Assembly (NCBI RefSeq): GCF_030811115.1
Contig: NZ_JAUSQK010000001.1
Span: 1,426,001 to 1,490,000 of the forward strand
Length of the DNA: 64,000 bases
Origin: Olsenella profusa DSM 13989
Lineage (GTDB): Bacteria > Actinomycetota > Coriobacteriia > Coriobacteriales > Atopobiaceae
Reading direction: 5' to 3'
Under the pieces are notes generated by a model that searched no databases, was not told where the DNA came from, and saw only the letters and a program-made list of their open reading frames with translations. Numbering within the stretch: position 1 is the stretch's first letter; every line of letters begins with the position of its first letter. Shown piece after piece: positions 9,124 to 17,147 of this stretch. A program made the translations under genes and the position numbers.

Positions 9124-9408
9124 ATGGTCGGCGATGGCTTCAAGGCGCTCTCGGATCCCACGCGCCGCCGCATCCTTGAGCTCCTCGGCGAGCATGACAT
9201 GACGGCCAGCGAGATTGGGGTGCACTTTCCCCAGAGCAAGGCAACGCTCTCCCACCATCTCGAGGCCCTGCGCGAGGCGGGTCTCGTGAAGGCGGAACGC
9301 CAAGGGCGCCGCGTCCTCTATCAGCTGGACACTACCGTGCTGCAGAGTCTCATCGCCTGGTTCTATAGCTTGGCCGAGTCGGAGGGTAATGATGAGCTCA
9401 AAACCTAA
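9124..9408 (+). CDS. sdpR: ArsR-family autorepressor (SdpR-like)
   Basis: About 94 residues from ATG 9124, which has a GAGGGGG site 5-11 bases upstream and gives the family length; in-frame ATGs at 9055 and 9100 are alternatives. The winged helix is typical: FKALSDPTRRRILELL, then MTASEIGVHF, then SKATLSHHLEALREAGLV, then GRRVLYQL. The C-terminal TVLQSLIAWFYSLAE segment resembles SdpR of Bacillus subtilis. No metal-binding cysteines are present, fitting the SdpR branch. In B. subtilis SdpR represses its own operon and is sequestered by SdpI at the membrane; the overlapping next gene is sdpI-like. Confidence 0.8.
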   Translation: MVGDGFKALSDPTRRRILELLGEHDMTASEIGVHFPQSKATLSHHLEALREAGLVKAERQGRRVLYQLDTTVLQSLIAWFYSLAESEGNDELKT

Positions 9409-10075
9409 GCGTCTCGAGCGTGTCTTCTGGGTTGTGCTTCTGGTGGCGATCCTTGTCCACCTCGCTGTCTACCTGCTGGTAGCCTATCCTGCCATGCCGG
9501 AGATGGTTCCCATCCACTGGAGCGTGGGGGATGCGGCCGGTGAATGGAGCCCCAAGTGGGTGACGATCATCACTGCGGCACTGCCCCTGCCCATCCTGCT
9601 TCTCGTGTTCCTCGTGCCCCGGATAGACCCCAAGGGGCGCAACTTCGATCACTTCCGTAGCGTCTATCTGGGTGTTTCTGCTGCCATTCCGCTTGTCATG
9701 GCCGCCATATCGTGAACGATGCCATTCATTGCCCTTGGTGTCATGCCCGCGGACAGGACGTTTGTCACCACGCTCATTCTCCTCTGTGCTGCCATGCTCA
9801 TGATTGCGTTCGGCAACTACCTGCCACGTGTCAGGCCCAACTATATGTTGGGCGTCCAGACGCCCTGGACACTCGCGAGTGAAGCCACCTGGCGCCGTAC
9901 GCATCGCTTTGCCGGTCCTGTCTTCATGACTGCAGGCGTGGCAATGCTCGTTGTGATACCGTTCTCGACCATTGCCCCCACGGTGTCATTCTGGATCGCA
10001 ATGAGCGCGTTGTTCGCCGCGATTGTCATCGTGTGCGCCTACAGCTACGTGGCCTGGCGACGTGAGGGACGCTAG
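9389..10075 (+). pseudogene. sdpI: SdpI/DUF1648-type immunity-like membrane protein, split by an in-frame TGA
   Basis: Starts 20 bases inside sdpR with GGAGGG upstream. First half: a DUF1648-like start, VPIHWSVGDAAGEWSPKW, with three membrane spans. A TGA at 9713-9715 interrupts it; the same frame resumes TMPFIALGVMPADR and reads the second half, including PNYMLGVQTPWTLASE, WRRTHRFAG and two more spans. Both halves are well conserved, so the stop is recent, perhaps TGG to TGA at a tryptophan. An ATG at 9719 could restart the second half as a separate protein. SdpI proteins give immunity to the SdpC toxin and signal to SdpR. Confidence 0.75.
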
Positions 10076-10207
10076 GCGCACCCGGTGCGGCCCGCCGCCT
10101 TGGACATGCCGCTCCTCGATGAGTTGGCGATCGATGCCGACATCATACCGAGCATGGGGATGCGTGGGCCTTTGTCTCCCGCCGATGAGAGGGACCGCGT
10201 CACGGTG

Positions 10208-10524
10208 ACACGCCATGCACGGGTCGAGAGACGCCGTCTCCTCGTCCGTGTGGAGCTGGTGCCCGCCATCCTTCATGAGTGACCGTGAGCCTTGCACCGT
10301 CCGACCTGCGGAGGCCAGCAGGGCGTCACGGGATGTCATGTCGTCCCTCTCACCCAACAGCGCCTTGGTCGGAACGCTCCACTCCAGCGGGTGCGACCTC
10401 ACGTGGCACAGGTAGGTCAGGACGGCGCCTCACCGAATGCCGTGGGGAATCTCACGCCTGTCCCGCAGATCATCCCCCTATGGCTGGTGAATACCATCGA
10501 GGAAGCAGCCGCCTGCTCACTCAT
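10208..10524 (-). pseudogene. Ghost of an alpha/beta hydrolase
   Basis: On the minus strand an ATG at 10524 with a GAGGAGGG site reads MSEQAAASSMVFTSHRGMI then stops after about 35 codons. About 100 bases on, another minus-strand segment reads HPLEWSVPTKALLGERDDM, then TSRDALLASAG, then, after a frame wobble, MKDGGHQLHTDEE. The latter matches the C-terminal Asp and His region of alpha/beta hydrolases (GERDD..., GGH..H). The nucleophile region between is deleted. The rest of 10076-10679 shows nothing I can assign. Confidence 0.45.
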
Positions 10525-10679
10525 CTCGCGTCCCTCCTCGCGCCGAGGCCTTCAGGGTCTTGGTGATGTCGTGTTTCAATGAGCTGCTTGGATAGAATGA
10601 GAGGAGGTCACCTTGGCTAACTATATGGCCGGCATGGCAGGAGGCCGCGTGTGGCACAGCCAAGACGGTGGGAGGCGTC

Positions 10680-11324
10680 ATGCTCGCGTACAGATCGAGG
10701 TACTTCAACCTGATCGCACCGTTCCTGTGGCATTACATCGCCAAACGCAATGGTCACAAGCTTGCGGCACGGTGCTATCACGACGCGCGTCCCATCTATC
10801 GGGACATGCTTGCGAAGGCGCCGAACGTTGGTGCCAAGAATCCCATGGCGCATAACATCTACATGGCGCTCGTGTTCTTTGCCATGTACCGCGCGTCCGG
10901 AGGAGAGCTTACCAAGGAGGACCTGCGAGCTGCGGTGGGTGACTTCATGGACATGCCCCTCATGCATCTCATAGGCAGGATGGATGACCTCAACACGCCA
11001 CAAACCCGCGCCAGGTTCGAGAGGAACTCCCGCCAAAACGAGCAATGGCGCCTCGATCATCTGGATCAGATCGACGCCAGCTGGGACTTCAACTTTGACG
11101 GCGGACCTCAAGGTGATGGCGTCTGGTACTACTTCACCTACTGTCCCATCAATCAGTTCTGCCGGGAGAACGGCCTTCTGGACGTGCTACCCATCATGTG
11201 CGACATAGATTACAAGAGCTGTGCGCTCGCCCATGGTGTGCTGCGTCGCGAGCACACGCTTGCCTTGGACGGGAAGGTCTGTGACTACTGGATGGTGGGG
11301 GATGGGGGGAAGGGCCCGCGATAG
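10680..11324 (+). CDS. L-2-amino-thiazoline-4-carboxylic acid hydrolase family protein
   Basis: 214 residues from ATG 10680, chosen because GGGAGG lies four bases upstream (a GTG at 10668 is in frame). The C-terminal half carries the family pattern: YYFTYCPINQFCRENG, DVLPIMCDIDY, and a final R-EHTLALDGKVCDYWM block, with spaced cysteines characteristic of PF14196. The named member opens the thiazoline ring of L-ATC during cysteine formation in Pseudomonas; most relatives in anaerobes are of unknown substrate. It stands alone, 22 bases before the left end of the IS30-family element. Family good, function tentative. Confidence 0.7.
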   Translation: MLAYRSRYFNLIAPFLWHYIAKRNGHKLAARCYHDARPIYRDMLAKAPNVGAKNPMAHNIYMALVFFAMYRASGGELTKEDLRAAVGDFMDMPLMHLIGRMDDLNTPQTRARFERNSRQNEQWRLDHLDQIDASWDFNFDGGPQGDGVWYYFTYCPINQFCRENGLLDVLPIMCDIDYKSCALAHGVLRREHTLALDGKVCDYWMVGDGGKGPR

Positions 11325-11346
11325 GCGGCCATATGCAACATCTCGC

Positions 11347-13130
11347 GGTGAATTGAATTTCGAAAAGCAATCCTGTTGCATCAAGTCGTGCAGGGACGGC
11401 AGACGAGATTGGGGGCAGGACGGGCTCCGCATCCATCCTGCCCCCGCCTTCCCCTAGCATCCCTTTTGCTGCTGCTGGCTCCCGCCGGAAGGGAGACAGC
11501 GATGAGAGACGGCAGGAGGAAGCACATGGACAAGGATAGCAGGGTGATCATAGAGGAAGGCATGGGGAGAGGCGATTCCGCACGGAAGATAGCCAGGGGG
11601 GCCGGCACGAGCCCCTCTACCGTGACGAGGGAGGTGAAGGCGAACAGGACCCTCAAGGAGAAGAGGCGCACGCCGGGCGCGAACCTGTCGGTGCGCTGCG
11701 CGCGGGGGAAGGAATGCACGAGGGTGGGCTCCGCATGCGATGGATGCAGCAGCCGGGCCGTACGCTGCAGGGACTGCAGGACGAGGAGCTGCATAGAGCA
11801 CTGCCCGGACTTCGAGCCGCCGATGTGCCCCGTGACGGAGAGATGGCCCTATGTCCGCCCCGAAGGATGCAGGAAGCGGCAGACGTGCAGCTATCCCAAG
11901 AGCAGGTACCGCGCAGAGGAGGCGCAGGCCGCCCACGAGGAGAGGCCCGTCTCGAGCCGGAGGGGCATAGGCCTCACCGCAGACGGGCTCGAGCGGCTGA
12001 ACTCCAGGATTGCGCCGCTGGTGAGGCAGGGATGGAGCTTCGAGGCGATCTGCACCGAGCTGGGCGACGGGCCCGGCGTCTGCCTGCGCTCGCTCTGCAA
12101 CTGCCAGGCGGACGGCATCCTGGAAATCTCCAACGTCGAGCTGCCCAGGAAGGCGAGGCTCAGGCCCAGGAGGAGGAGGAGGGATCAGGGGAAGCCGCGC
12201 ATCGACAGGTCCGGCCACGAGTACTCCGACTTCATGGCGCTGCCCCTGGAGGAGAGGGCGAGGGTCGTGCAGGGAGACTCCGTCTGCGGCAGGCAGCGGG
12301 CCGCCCGCGACATCCTCACCCCGCATATCGTGGCGAGGCACTTCCAGCTCTACCTGAGGAGGAGGCATGCGGACCCTGCAGCCACCGTCGCGGCATTCGA
12401 CCGCATCGAGCGCGCCCTGGGGTCCCGCGCGGCCTTCGGGGCCGCGTTCGGCATCATGCTCCTCGACAGGGGCACGGAGTTCGACGACCTGGAGGGCATG
12501 GAGCGCAGCTGCCTCGAGCCCGGGGAGAGGAGATGCCGCATCTTCTGGTGCGACCCGCAGGAGTCCAACCAGAAGTCCGAGGCGGAGCGCAACCACGAGC
12601 AGCTGAGGCGGATATTCCCCAAGGGGCATGTGGACATGGACGCGCTCACCGACAGGGACGTGGCGCTCGCCTGCAGCCATGTCAACTCGTACCCACTCGC
12701 ATCGATAGGCGGCTGCCCGTTCGGCGAGCTGGGATCGCTCCTGCCGGAAGGAGCGCTCGCGAGGCTCGGGATCGTGCGCATCCCTGCGGAGGGCGTGGTG
12801 CTCAGGCCCTCGCTCGTCCCGCATGCATATCTGAGGTAGCATGGCCGCATGGGCTGCCTGCGGCATGGAGCCGCCGGCAGCGGGCAATATGAATACGTCG
12901 GCCGGAGCCGGCAGCAGCATGTACGTCCGGCCCCCTCCGTTGCACGCAGTCATGCAATCGTGGAGAGGGGGCCGATTCTTCCATGGCCGGAGTGCGTGCA
13001 ATCCGGCGGCCAGGATGCTCCGGAAGGACGAATCGCACGCCTTGCTGCAACGCTTCCGGCACGTTTTGCAGGACTTGCTGCAACCGTTGCGCTTCGGCTT
13101 GCAGTGTTGCGCTTACAAATTCAATCCACC
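11347..13130 (+). mobile_element. IS30-family insertion sequence
   Basis: A transposase gene is bracketed by matching ends. GGTGAATTGAATTT at 11347-11360 and, inverted, GGTGGATTGAATTT (complement of 13117-13130) agree at 13 of 14 bases, and a weaker match continues inward for another 15 bases (22 of 29 overall). Between the transposase stop and the right end, 13040-13115 contains repeated TTGCTGCAAC and CTTCCGGC/CTTCGGC motifs, possible transposase-binding sites. The right end lies inside the 3' end of the nitroreductase ORF, which it appears to truncate. No matching target duplication could be confirmed. Confidence 0.6.
11502..12839 (+). CDS. IS30-family transposase
   Basis: 445 residues from ATG 11502 (GGAAGGGA upstream); ATG 11526 with AGGAGGA is an equally good alternative. 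Order: helix-turn-helix SARKIARGAGTSPSTVTREV; a cysteine-rich zinc-finger-like stretch (residues about 65-130); GIGLTADGLERLN; then the DDE domain. D1 is in QGDSVCG, D2 in LLDRGTEFDDL, and E in SEAERNHEQLRRIFPKGH, followed by HVNSYPLASIGG. The usual TDNG motif around D2 is LDRG here (Asn to Arg), so activity may be reduced. It replicates or moves the element at 11347-13130. Confidence 0.85.
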   Translation: MRDGRRKHMDKDSRVIIEEGMGRGDSARKIARGAGTSPSTVTREVKANRTLKEKRRTPGANLSVRCARGKECTRVGSACDGCSSRAVRCRDCRTRSCIEHCPDFEPPMCPVTERWPYVRPEGCRKRQTCSYPKSRYRAEEAQAAHEERPVSSRRGIGLTADGLERLNSRIAPLVRQGWSFEAICTELGDGPGVCLRSLCNCQADGILEISNVELPRKARLRPRRRRRDQGKPRIDRSGHEYSDFMALPLEERARVVQGDSVCGRQRAARDILTPHIVARHFQLYLRRRHADPAATVAAFDRIERALGSRAAFGAAFGIMLLDRGTEFDDLEGMERSCLEPGERRCRIFWCDPQESNQKSEAERNHEQLRRIFPKGHVDMDALTDRDVALACSHVNSYPLASIGGCPFGELGSLLPEGALARLGIVRIPAEGVVLRPSLVPHAYLR

Positions 13131-13649
13131 TTCATTCATTGGCAGGGGAGATGAGAAGTCGTTCTCGAAGAACAGCTCCCCGAAGGCCATCCTGCCATCC
13201 GACCGCAGTGCCCTTCTCATGGCCGACTCGCGCACGGAGCGTTTGGGGGCGGCGTGGCCTATCGGGCTGACGGCTGGCATGACCTCGTCTTCTCCAACCT
13301 CCATCGCCCGCTCGAAGGCAGGCCGGTCGATGGTGCCCGCAAGCCATACCGTGCCCAGCCCCAGCGAGGTGGCGTGCAGGATGAGGCGCTCGAAGGCGTA
13401 GCCAAACGCCTCCTCCGCATGTGGCTGCCTGACGACCTTTGCGGCGACGTAGGTGCGTGCGCCAAGGATGACGGGGCTGGACAGCCCGTGCTCGTCAGCG
13501 TCCAGCACGCGGAACTCGATGGGAATGTGGAAGGGGTTCTCGAGGGAGCCAGCGTAGTCGCTGAGCTCCCCGAGTAGCGCGGGGCCCAGTGACGTGCCGT
13601 CAAAGGTTCTCACGCTCCTTCTGGCACGGATGGCGTCAATGAGATCCAT
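13113..13649 (-). pseudogene. Nitroreductase family protein, 3'-truncated by the IS30 element
   Basis: 178 codons. N-terminus MDLIDAIRARRSVRTFDG is the FMN-phosphate-binding start of nitroreductases; LILHATSLGLGTVWLAGTID and PIGHAA follow, then KRSVRESAMRR and FGELFFENDFSSPL. Relatives continue for another 50-60 residues through a conserved LAPSASNKQPWR-type block. Here the frame ends in GGLNL-stop, and those last codons are exactly the IS30-element end sequence. The missing part is not found on the far side of the element, so insertion was accompanied by deletion or rearrangement. A weak GGAG lies near the start. Confidence 0.75.
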
Positions 13650-13701
13650 TCGGTCTCCTACCGATCGATCAGTAGTAGTATCCCGACTTTAGCAGTAACG
13701 A

Positions 13702-13739
13702 GAGGCCGTTTGACCAACCCCACCTGGTCAAACGGCCTC
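13702..13739. terminator. 15-bp perfect hairpin beside the IS1634-like element
   Basis: GAGGCCGTTTGACCA at 13702-13716 and TGGTCAAACGGCCTC at 13725-13739 pair without mismatch around an eight-base loop. It abuts the left inverted repeat of the IS. It could terminate the minus-strand transposase transcript or be the outermost part of the element. Confidence 0.55.
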
Positions 13740-13740
13740 A

Positions 13741-15616
13741 TTTGCATTGAATGTTTTCCGGCGGCACACCGTCCGTCCCGCTAGCCCCAGCCGATTGTCT
13801 TCCCCTTGGCGAAGAGGGCCTTGATGTCGCGCGTCCTCATCCACCTCCTGGGGGCCTCCTCGCCGACGAGCGCGAAGATCTCGTCCGTGAGGTCGGTCCT
13901 GTGGTCGAAGAGCCACCAGCCGTCGTCGGCGTAGGAGCAGTCGAGGGCGCGCATGTCGTCGAGGAGCGCCTGCGCCGAGGGGTGCGAGGGAAGCGCCCTC
14001 TGGGAGAGTCTCACGATCAGGAGCGCCAGGTAGCAGGTCAGGAAGTGCGCCCTGATGTGCTCCCTGGTCCAGACGTAGACGGGGCGCGACGAGAGGCCGC
14101 CGGTCTTGGTGACGCGGAAGGACTCCTCGATCCTCCAGAGCTCGCGGTAGGCGTCGAGTATGCGGGAGTCCTCCCAGTCCGTCTCGCTCGTGACGACGAG
14201 GCAGTGGCCGTCGAGGGCGGCGGCGCGGTCGACCGCCTCCCGGTCGATCTCCGGCCTGACCCCGGGGACCTCGACGACCTCCCCGGTCCTCGCGTCGAAG
14301 GAGACGCCGCGCACGTACTGGGCGGCGCCGTGGTGGGTGGCCCTGGTGTAGGCGCCCGGCCTCCCCACGAGCTGCCTCGACCTCTCGAGCACGGCCTCCC
14401 TCTCGTGCCTCGCGCGCTCTGCGTACTTGCGGCTCCACATGGCCACGACCTTGACCTCGACGTCCACGTCCCTGGCCTCGCCGTCCAGCGTGTCGACGTC
14501 CCCGAGGTGCACGCGCCTGTGCCTCTGGGAGCCCTTGGTCCTGAACTCGCCGTCCGGGGAGGAGATGTAGCCCCTCCCCGAGAGCGCCCAGTCGCGCAGC
14601 CTCGCGTCGCTCCTGGTGCCGCACATGGACTGGGAGAAGACGAAGCCGTCGCCCTGGGCGACGACGCCCGCCATGTTGGCGGAGCTGTTCATGCCCCTGT
14701 CGGCCACGACCACGACGCGGCCCATGCCCCTCTCCCTGCGCCCCTCGAGCACCGGCAGCATCGTCTGGCAGTCGTTGGTGTTGCCGGGGAAGAGGTCGAA
14801 GGATATCGGCACGCCGTCCGCGTCCTGGAGGAGCCCCATCTGCACGATCGGGTTGGGGCGGTGCTCCTTCGACACGCCCTTCCTCCTCAGCCCCTCCTCC
14901 CCGTCGTCGGGGTCGCACTCGAAGAAGTAGTTGGTGACGTCGTAGTAGACGAGCGACTCGTCCCTCCCCGTGTTCCTCGCGATGGCCCTGTTGCAGGCGC
15001 CCACCACCCTGTCCGAGACCCTCTCCAGCTCCGTGAGCGCGCGGTAGGCGTCGGCCTCGGAGAGCTCGGAGCGGAAGAAGTGCCTGTCGGCGTTGGAGAC
15101 GGCCGCGAGCTTGGAGCCCGGGTCCAGGAGCCTCTCGCAGACGAGGAGGCGGAGCGCGGCGTTCAGGTCGAAGCCCACCTTGCGCCCCCTCATGGAGTTG
15201 CGTATCGCCGTCTCCACCCCGAGGGCGTCCAGCCACCAGCAGGCGAGCGCGTCGCCGGCGTGCCTGCGGAGCGCGCGCGACTTCCTCTTGTCGACCCTCT
15301 CCCTCGGATGGACCGTGATGGTCGCGGGCGCCTCCTCGCGGAGCCTCTCGGCGTCCATCTCGGCCACGACCCCCCTGAAGTGGGCGACGGGGTCGTCGAA
15401 CTCCCTTGCGAACTCGTCGACGTAACCGAACGTCCTTATGGTCCTCTGCCTGTTCCTGCCGCTCTCGTCGCGGTAGCCCTGCACGGCCGAGAGGCTGACC
15501 CTCCCGCCCTTCGTCGGCGTCCTCTTCAGGTACATCGAAACCCCATCCCGCCTGCGGTTATACACCCCGACAGCATACCACACGTAGCAATACGTAGCAG
15601 AAAACAATTGTGCAAA
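13741..15616 (-). mobile_element. IS1634-like (IS4 superfamily) insertion sequence
   Basis: A 1.9-kb unit around one large transposase. Candidate terminal repeats: TTTGCATTGAATGTTTTCCG at 13741-13760 and, inverted, TTTGCACAATTGTTTTCTG (complement of 15598-15616), sharing TTTGCA and TGTTTTC. Each is flanked outside by a hairpin (13702-13739, and GCCCC-GA-GGGGC at about 15631-15642), which may belong to the element. The right side lies directly against a beheaded regulator gene. Confidence 0.55.
13781..15535 (-). CDS. IS1634-family transposase
   Basis: 584 residues from ATG 15535 (MYLKRTPTKGGRVSL); the frame is open further upstream but the family start is here. IS4-superfamily DDE transposase: YYDVTNYFFE carries D1, VVADRGMNSSAN carries D2, and YRELWRIEESFRVTK carries the catalytic Glu of the Y-(2)-R-(3)-E-(6)-K signature. 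Codon use is extremely GC-rich, with arginine-rich antisense frames. The full-length, motif-complete reading frame suggests a functional element. No accessory gene. Confidence 0.88.
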   Translation of the reverse strand: MYLKRTPTKGGRVSLSAVQGYRDESGRNRQRTIRTFGYVDEFAREFDDPVAHFRGVVAEMDAERLREEAPATITVHPRERVDKRKSRALRRHAGDALACWWLDALGVETAIRNSMRGRKVGFDLNAALRLLVCERLLDPGSKLAAVSNADRHFFRSELSEADAYRALTELERVSDRVVGACNRAIARNTGRDESLVYYDVTNYFFECDPDDGEEGLRRKGVSKEHRPNPIVQMGLLQDADGVPISFDLFPGNTNDCQTMLPVLEGRRERGMGRVVVVADRGMNSSANMAGVVAQGDGFVFSQSMCGTRSDARLRDWALSGRGYISSPDGEFRTKGSQRHRRVHLGDVDTLDGEARDVDVEVKVVAMWSRKYAERARHEREAVLERSRQLVGRPGAYTRATHHGAAQYVRGVSFDARTGEVVEVPGVRPEIDREAVDRAAALDGHCLVVTSETDWEDSRILDAYRELWRIEESFRVTKTGGLSSRPVYVWTREHIRAHFLTCYLALLIVRLSQRALPSHPSAQALLDDMRALDCSYADDGWWLFDHRTDLTDEIFALVGEEAPRRWMRTRDIKALFAKGKTIGWG

Positions 15617-15662
15617 ATCGCATTGAAAATGCCCCGAGGGGCCAGCTAGGTCGCTATGTCCG

Positions 15663-16786
15663 AGTCTCAGGGGGTGGGGTCAAACTGCAAAACCGTGGTG
15701 GGAGGTCGGCCAGAGCATGCCCGACGTCGCGCTCCTACCCCGCATAGCGGCCCGGCCTACTTCTCGCTCACGCTCGACGAGCTGTTCGATTACCGCTCCG
15801 TGCTCTCCGAGGAGGAGCTGGCGACCCTCTATGCCGAGCTGCGCGCCGAGGCGATGCGCGACCAGCCCGCCGCGCTCGGCTGCCTGCGCGCGACCGTCCG
15901 TGATCACTATGCGGACGGTCGGCTCCTGGTCATGATGGCGTCGCTGCTCTTTGAGTGGGCGACCGTGGGGCTGGATCCCCTCGGGCAGGCGGGAAGCGAG
16001 ACCTCCCGCGTGGCCGCCGAAGATGGTTCCGGCGCGTTGATGGCCGAGGCGGCCGACCTTCTCGACCACGTGATCGACGAGGGTTCCGATTCCGTGGCAG
16101 CACGGCAGGCAGTCCAGATGAGGGCTGCGGTACTCGTCCAGTCGGGGTCATATACGGAGGCGGTGGCGCTCTTGGAGCCTGTGGTCTCCCGGCAGGAGAT
16201 ACCGCAGGCGATGCTCCTGGTCACGGCCTATAAGGGGCTGGGACGCAAGGATGACGCCTGGAAGCTCATGCAGGCGGAATGCCTGCGCTCGACCTCGCTC
16301 GTCGAGGCGCTCCTGCTGCAGGAGGTCGGCATGGCGGAGGACGCCGAGCACGCCAGGCGTGCCGCCCGGGCGGCGAGCGCGCTTCACGGGACGCTCGACC
16401 TGGATGGGATTAACCCGAGCTACCGCGCGACGGTCGCCCTCGAGCTCGCAGGCACGCTCTGGCGGGCGGGCGATACGGACGGCGCCCTCGAGGCGCTTGC
16501 GGATGCGGCCGACCTCGCGCGGGAACTCGCGCCCGCCGTGCCCTTCTCGTCCCAGAGCTCGCCGCTCTATGACCGCATCGCCCCCGACGCCAACCCCGGG
16601 CGGTTTGGGGAGGCGTGGGCCGGGCACAAGGAGGGCCAGGCGTCCGACCTCGTCCGCGCCGTGAGGGAAGCCGTCGTCGCCGCGGTGGCCGACCCCGCGT
16701 GGGGCAGCCTTGCGGACGACGAGCGCTTTCGGGAGCTTGCCACCTCTACCGCCACGCTCGTGGACGGCGGGCAAGGCGCGAGGTGA
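15663..16786 (+). pseudogene. XRE-type regulator with TPR-like C-domain, lacking its HTH start and frameshifted
   Basis: In one frame 15690-15752 reads WWEVGQSMPDVALLPRIAA, the end of an XRE helix-turn-helix (usual form: WE-G-S-PD-LL-IA). The match continues in another frame as YFSLTLDELFDYRSVLS and runs to 16786 through a helical, TPR-like domain. The switch coincides with a tandem CGGCC-CGGCC at about 15753-15762; removing one copy restores IAAYFSLTLDELFDY. Sequence before WWE is not HTH, so the IS1634-like insertion side has also removed the first 35 or so residues. Such regulators usually control the adjacent ABC exporter, whose fragment follows with a GTGA overlap. Confidence 0.7.
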
Positions 16787-17073
16787 GGGACCCGCTCTCG
16801 GTGGCGCTGCGCCTCATGGCCCCGTTCGTCCGTGCCCGCGCGGGCGCGCTCGTGGGAGCCGCCGCCCTGCTCGTCGCATACTCGGCCGTCGCCGTCTCGC
16901 CTGCGCTCATAACCCAGCGGCTTATCGACCGGGACCTCGCCGCAGGCGACGTGTCCCTCGTCGTCGCCCTCGCCCTCCTGCTCGTGCTCGCGAGCGGCGC
17001 GCAGTCGGCGCTCTCCGTTCTCTTGGTGCGTCTCCTCTCCGCGATGGGCGAGGGCGTGGCCGCAGACGTATCT
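16783..17073 (+). pseudogene. N-terminal fragment of an ABC exporter
   Basis: GTG at 16783 overlaps the regulator's TGA. It reads MRDPLSVALRLMAPFVRARAG and two membrane spans with SPALITQRLIDRDLAAGDVS and RLLSAMGEGVAADV, the usual first two helices and coupling region of a type-1 ABC exporter. At about 17073 homology ends abruptly at the start of a 58-base palindromic repeat block, beyond which lies an unrelated ATPase gene. The remaining membrane spans and the nucleotide-binding domain are absent. Confidence 0.65.
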
Positions 17074-17131
17074 ATTTTGCTCATTGTACTGAGCAAAATT
17101 ACTCAGTACAATGAGCAAAATTACTCAGTAC
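17074..17131. repeat. 20-bp perfect palindrome plus 20-bp direct repeat ahead of the DUF4143 gene
   Basis: ATTTTGCTCATTGTACTGAG (17074-17093) is inversely repeated exactly as CTCAGTACAATGAGCAAAAT (17102-17121). In addition TGAGCAAAATTACTCAGTAC occurs twice, at 17090-17109 and 17112-17131, and each copy is itself palindromic (TACTGAG/CTCAGTA-type arms). The block ends 16 bases before the ATPase start. It may be an operator, a mobile-element end, or both. Confidence 0.75.
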
Positions 17132-17147
17132 CATGCGGAGGAGCAGT

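Noticed and set aside
9713-9715. TGA in sdpI as a selenocysteine codon
   Set aside because: No SECIS-like hairpin was seen just after it and SdpI proteins have no known selenocysteine; a nonsense change is simpler.
10613-10855. TTG-started 80-codon frame with AGGAGG before the ATC-hydrolase-like gene
   Set aside because: It runs out of frame through the hydrolase coding sequence and becomes Arg/Ser/His-rich; only its ribosome site is convincing.
11454-13001. 515-codon minus-strand frame opposite the IS30 transposase
   Set aside because: Ala/Arg/Pro-rich antisense shadow; the transposase motifs are on the + strand.
13751-15649. 632-codon open frame on the + strand
   Set aside because: It is the antisense of the GC-rich IS1634-like transposase; its Pro/Gly/Val/Arg-rich translation has no domain, and the minus strand has a full DDE transposase.
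17074-17131. Mini CRISPR array
   Set aside because: Only two 20-bp copies with a two-base gap and strong palindromy; no spacers or cas genes.
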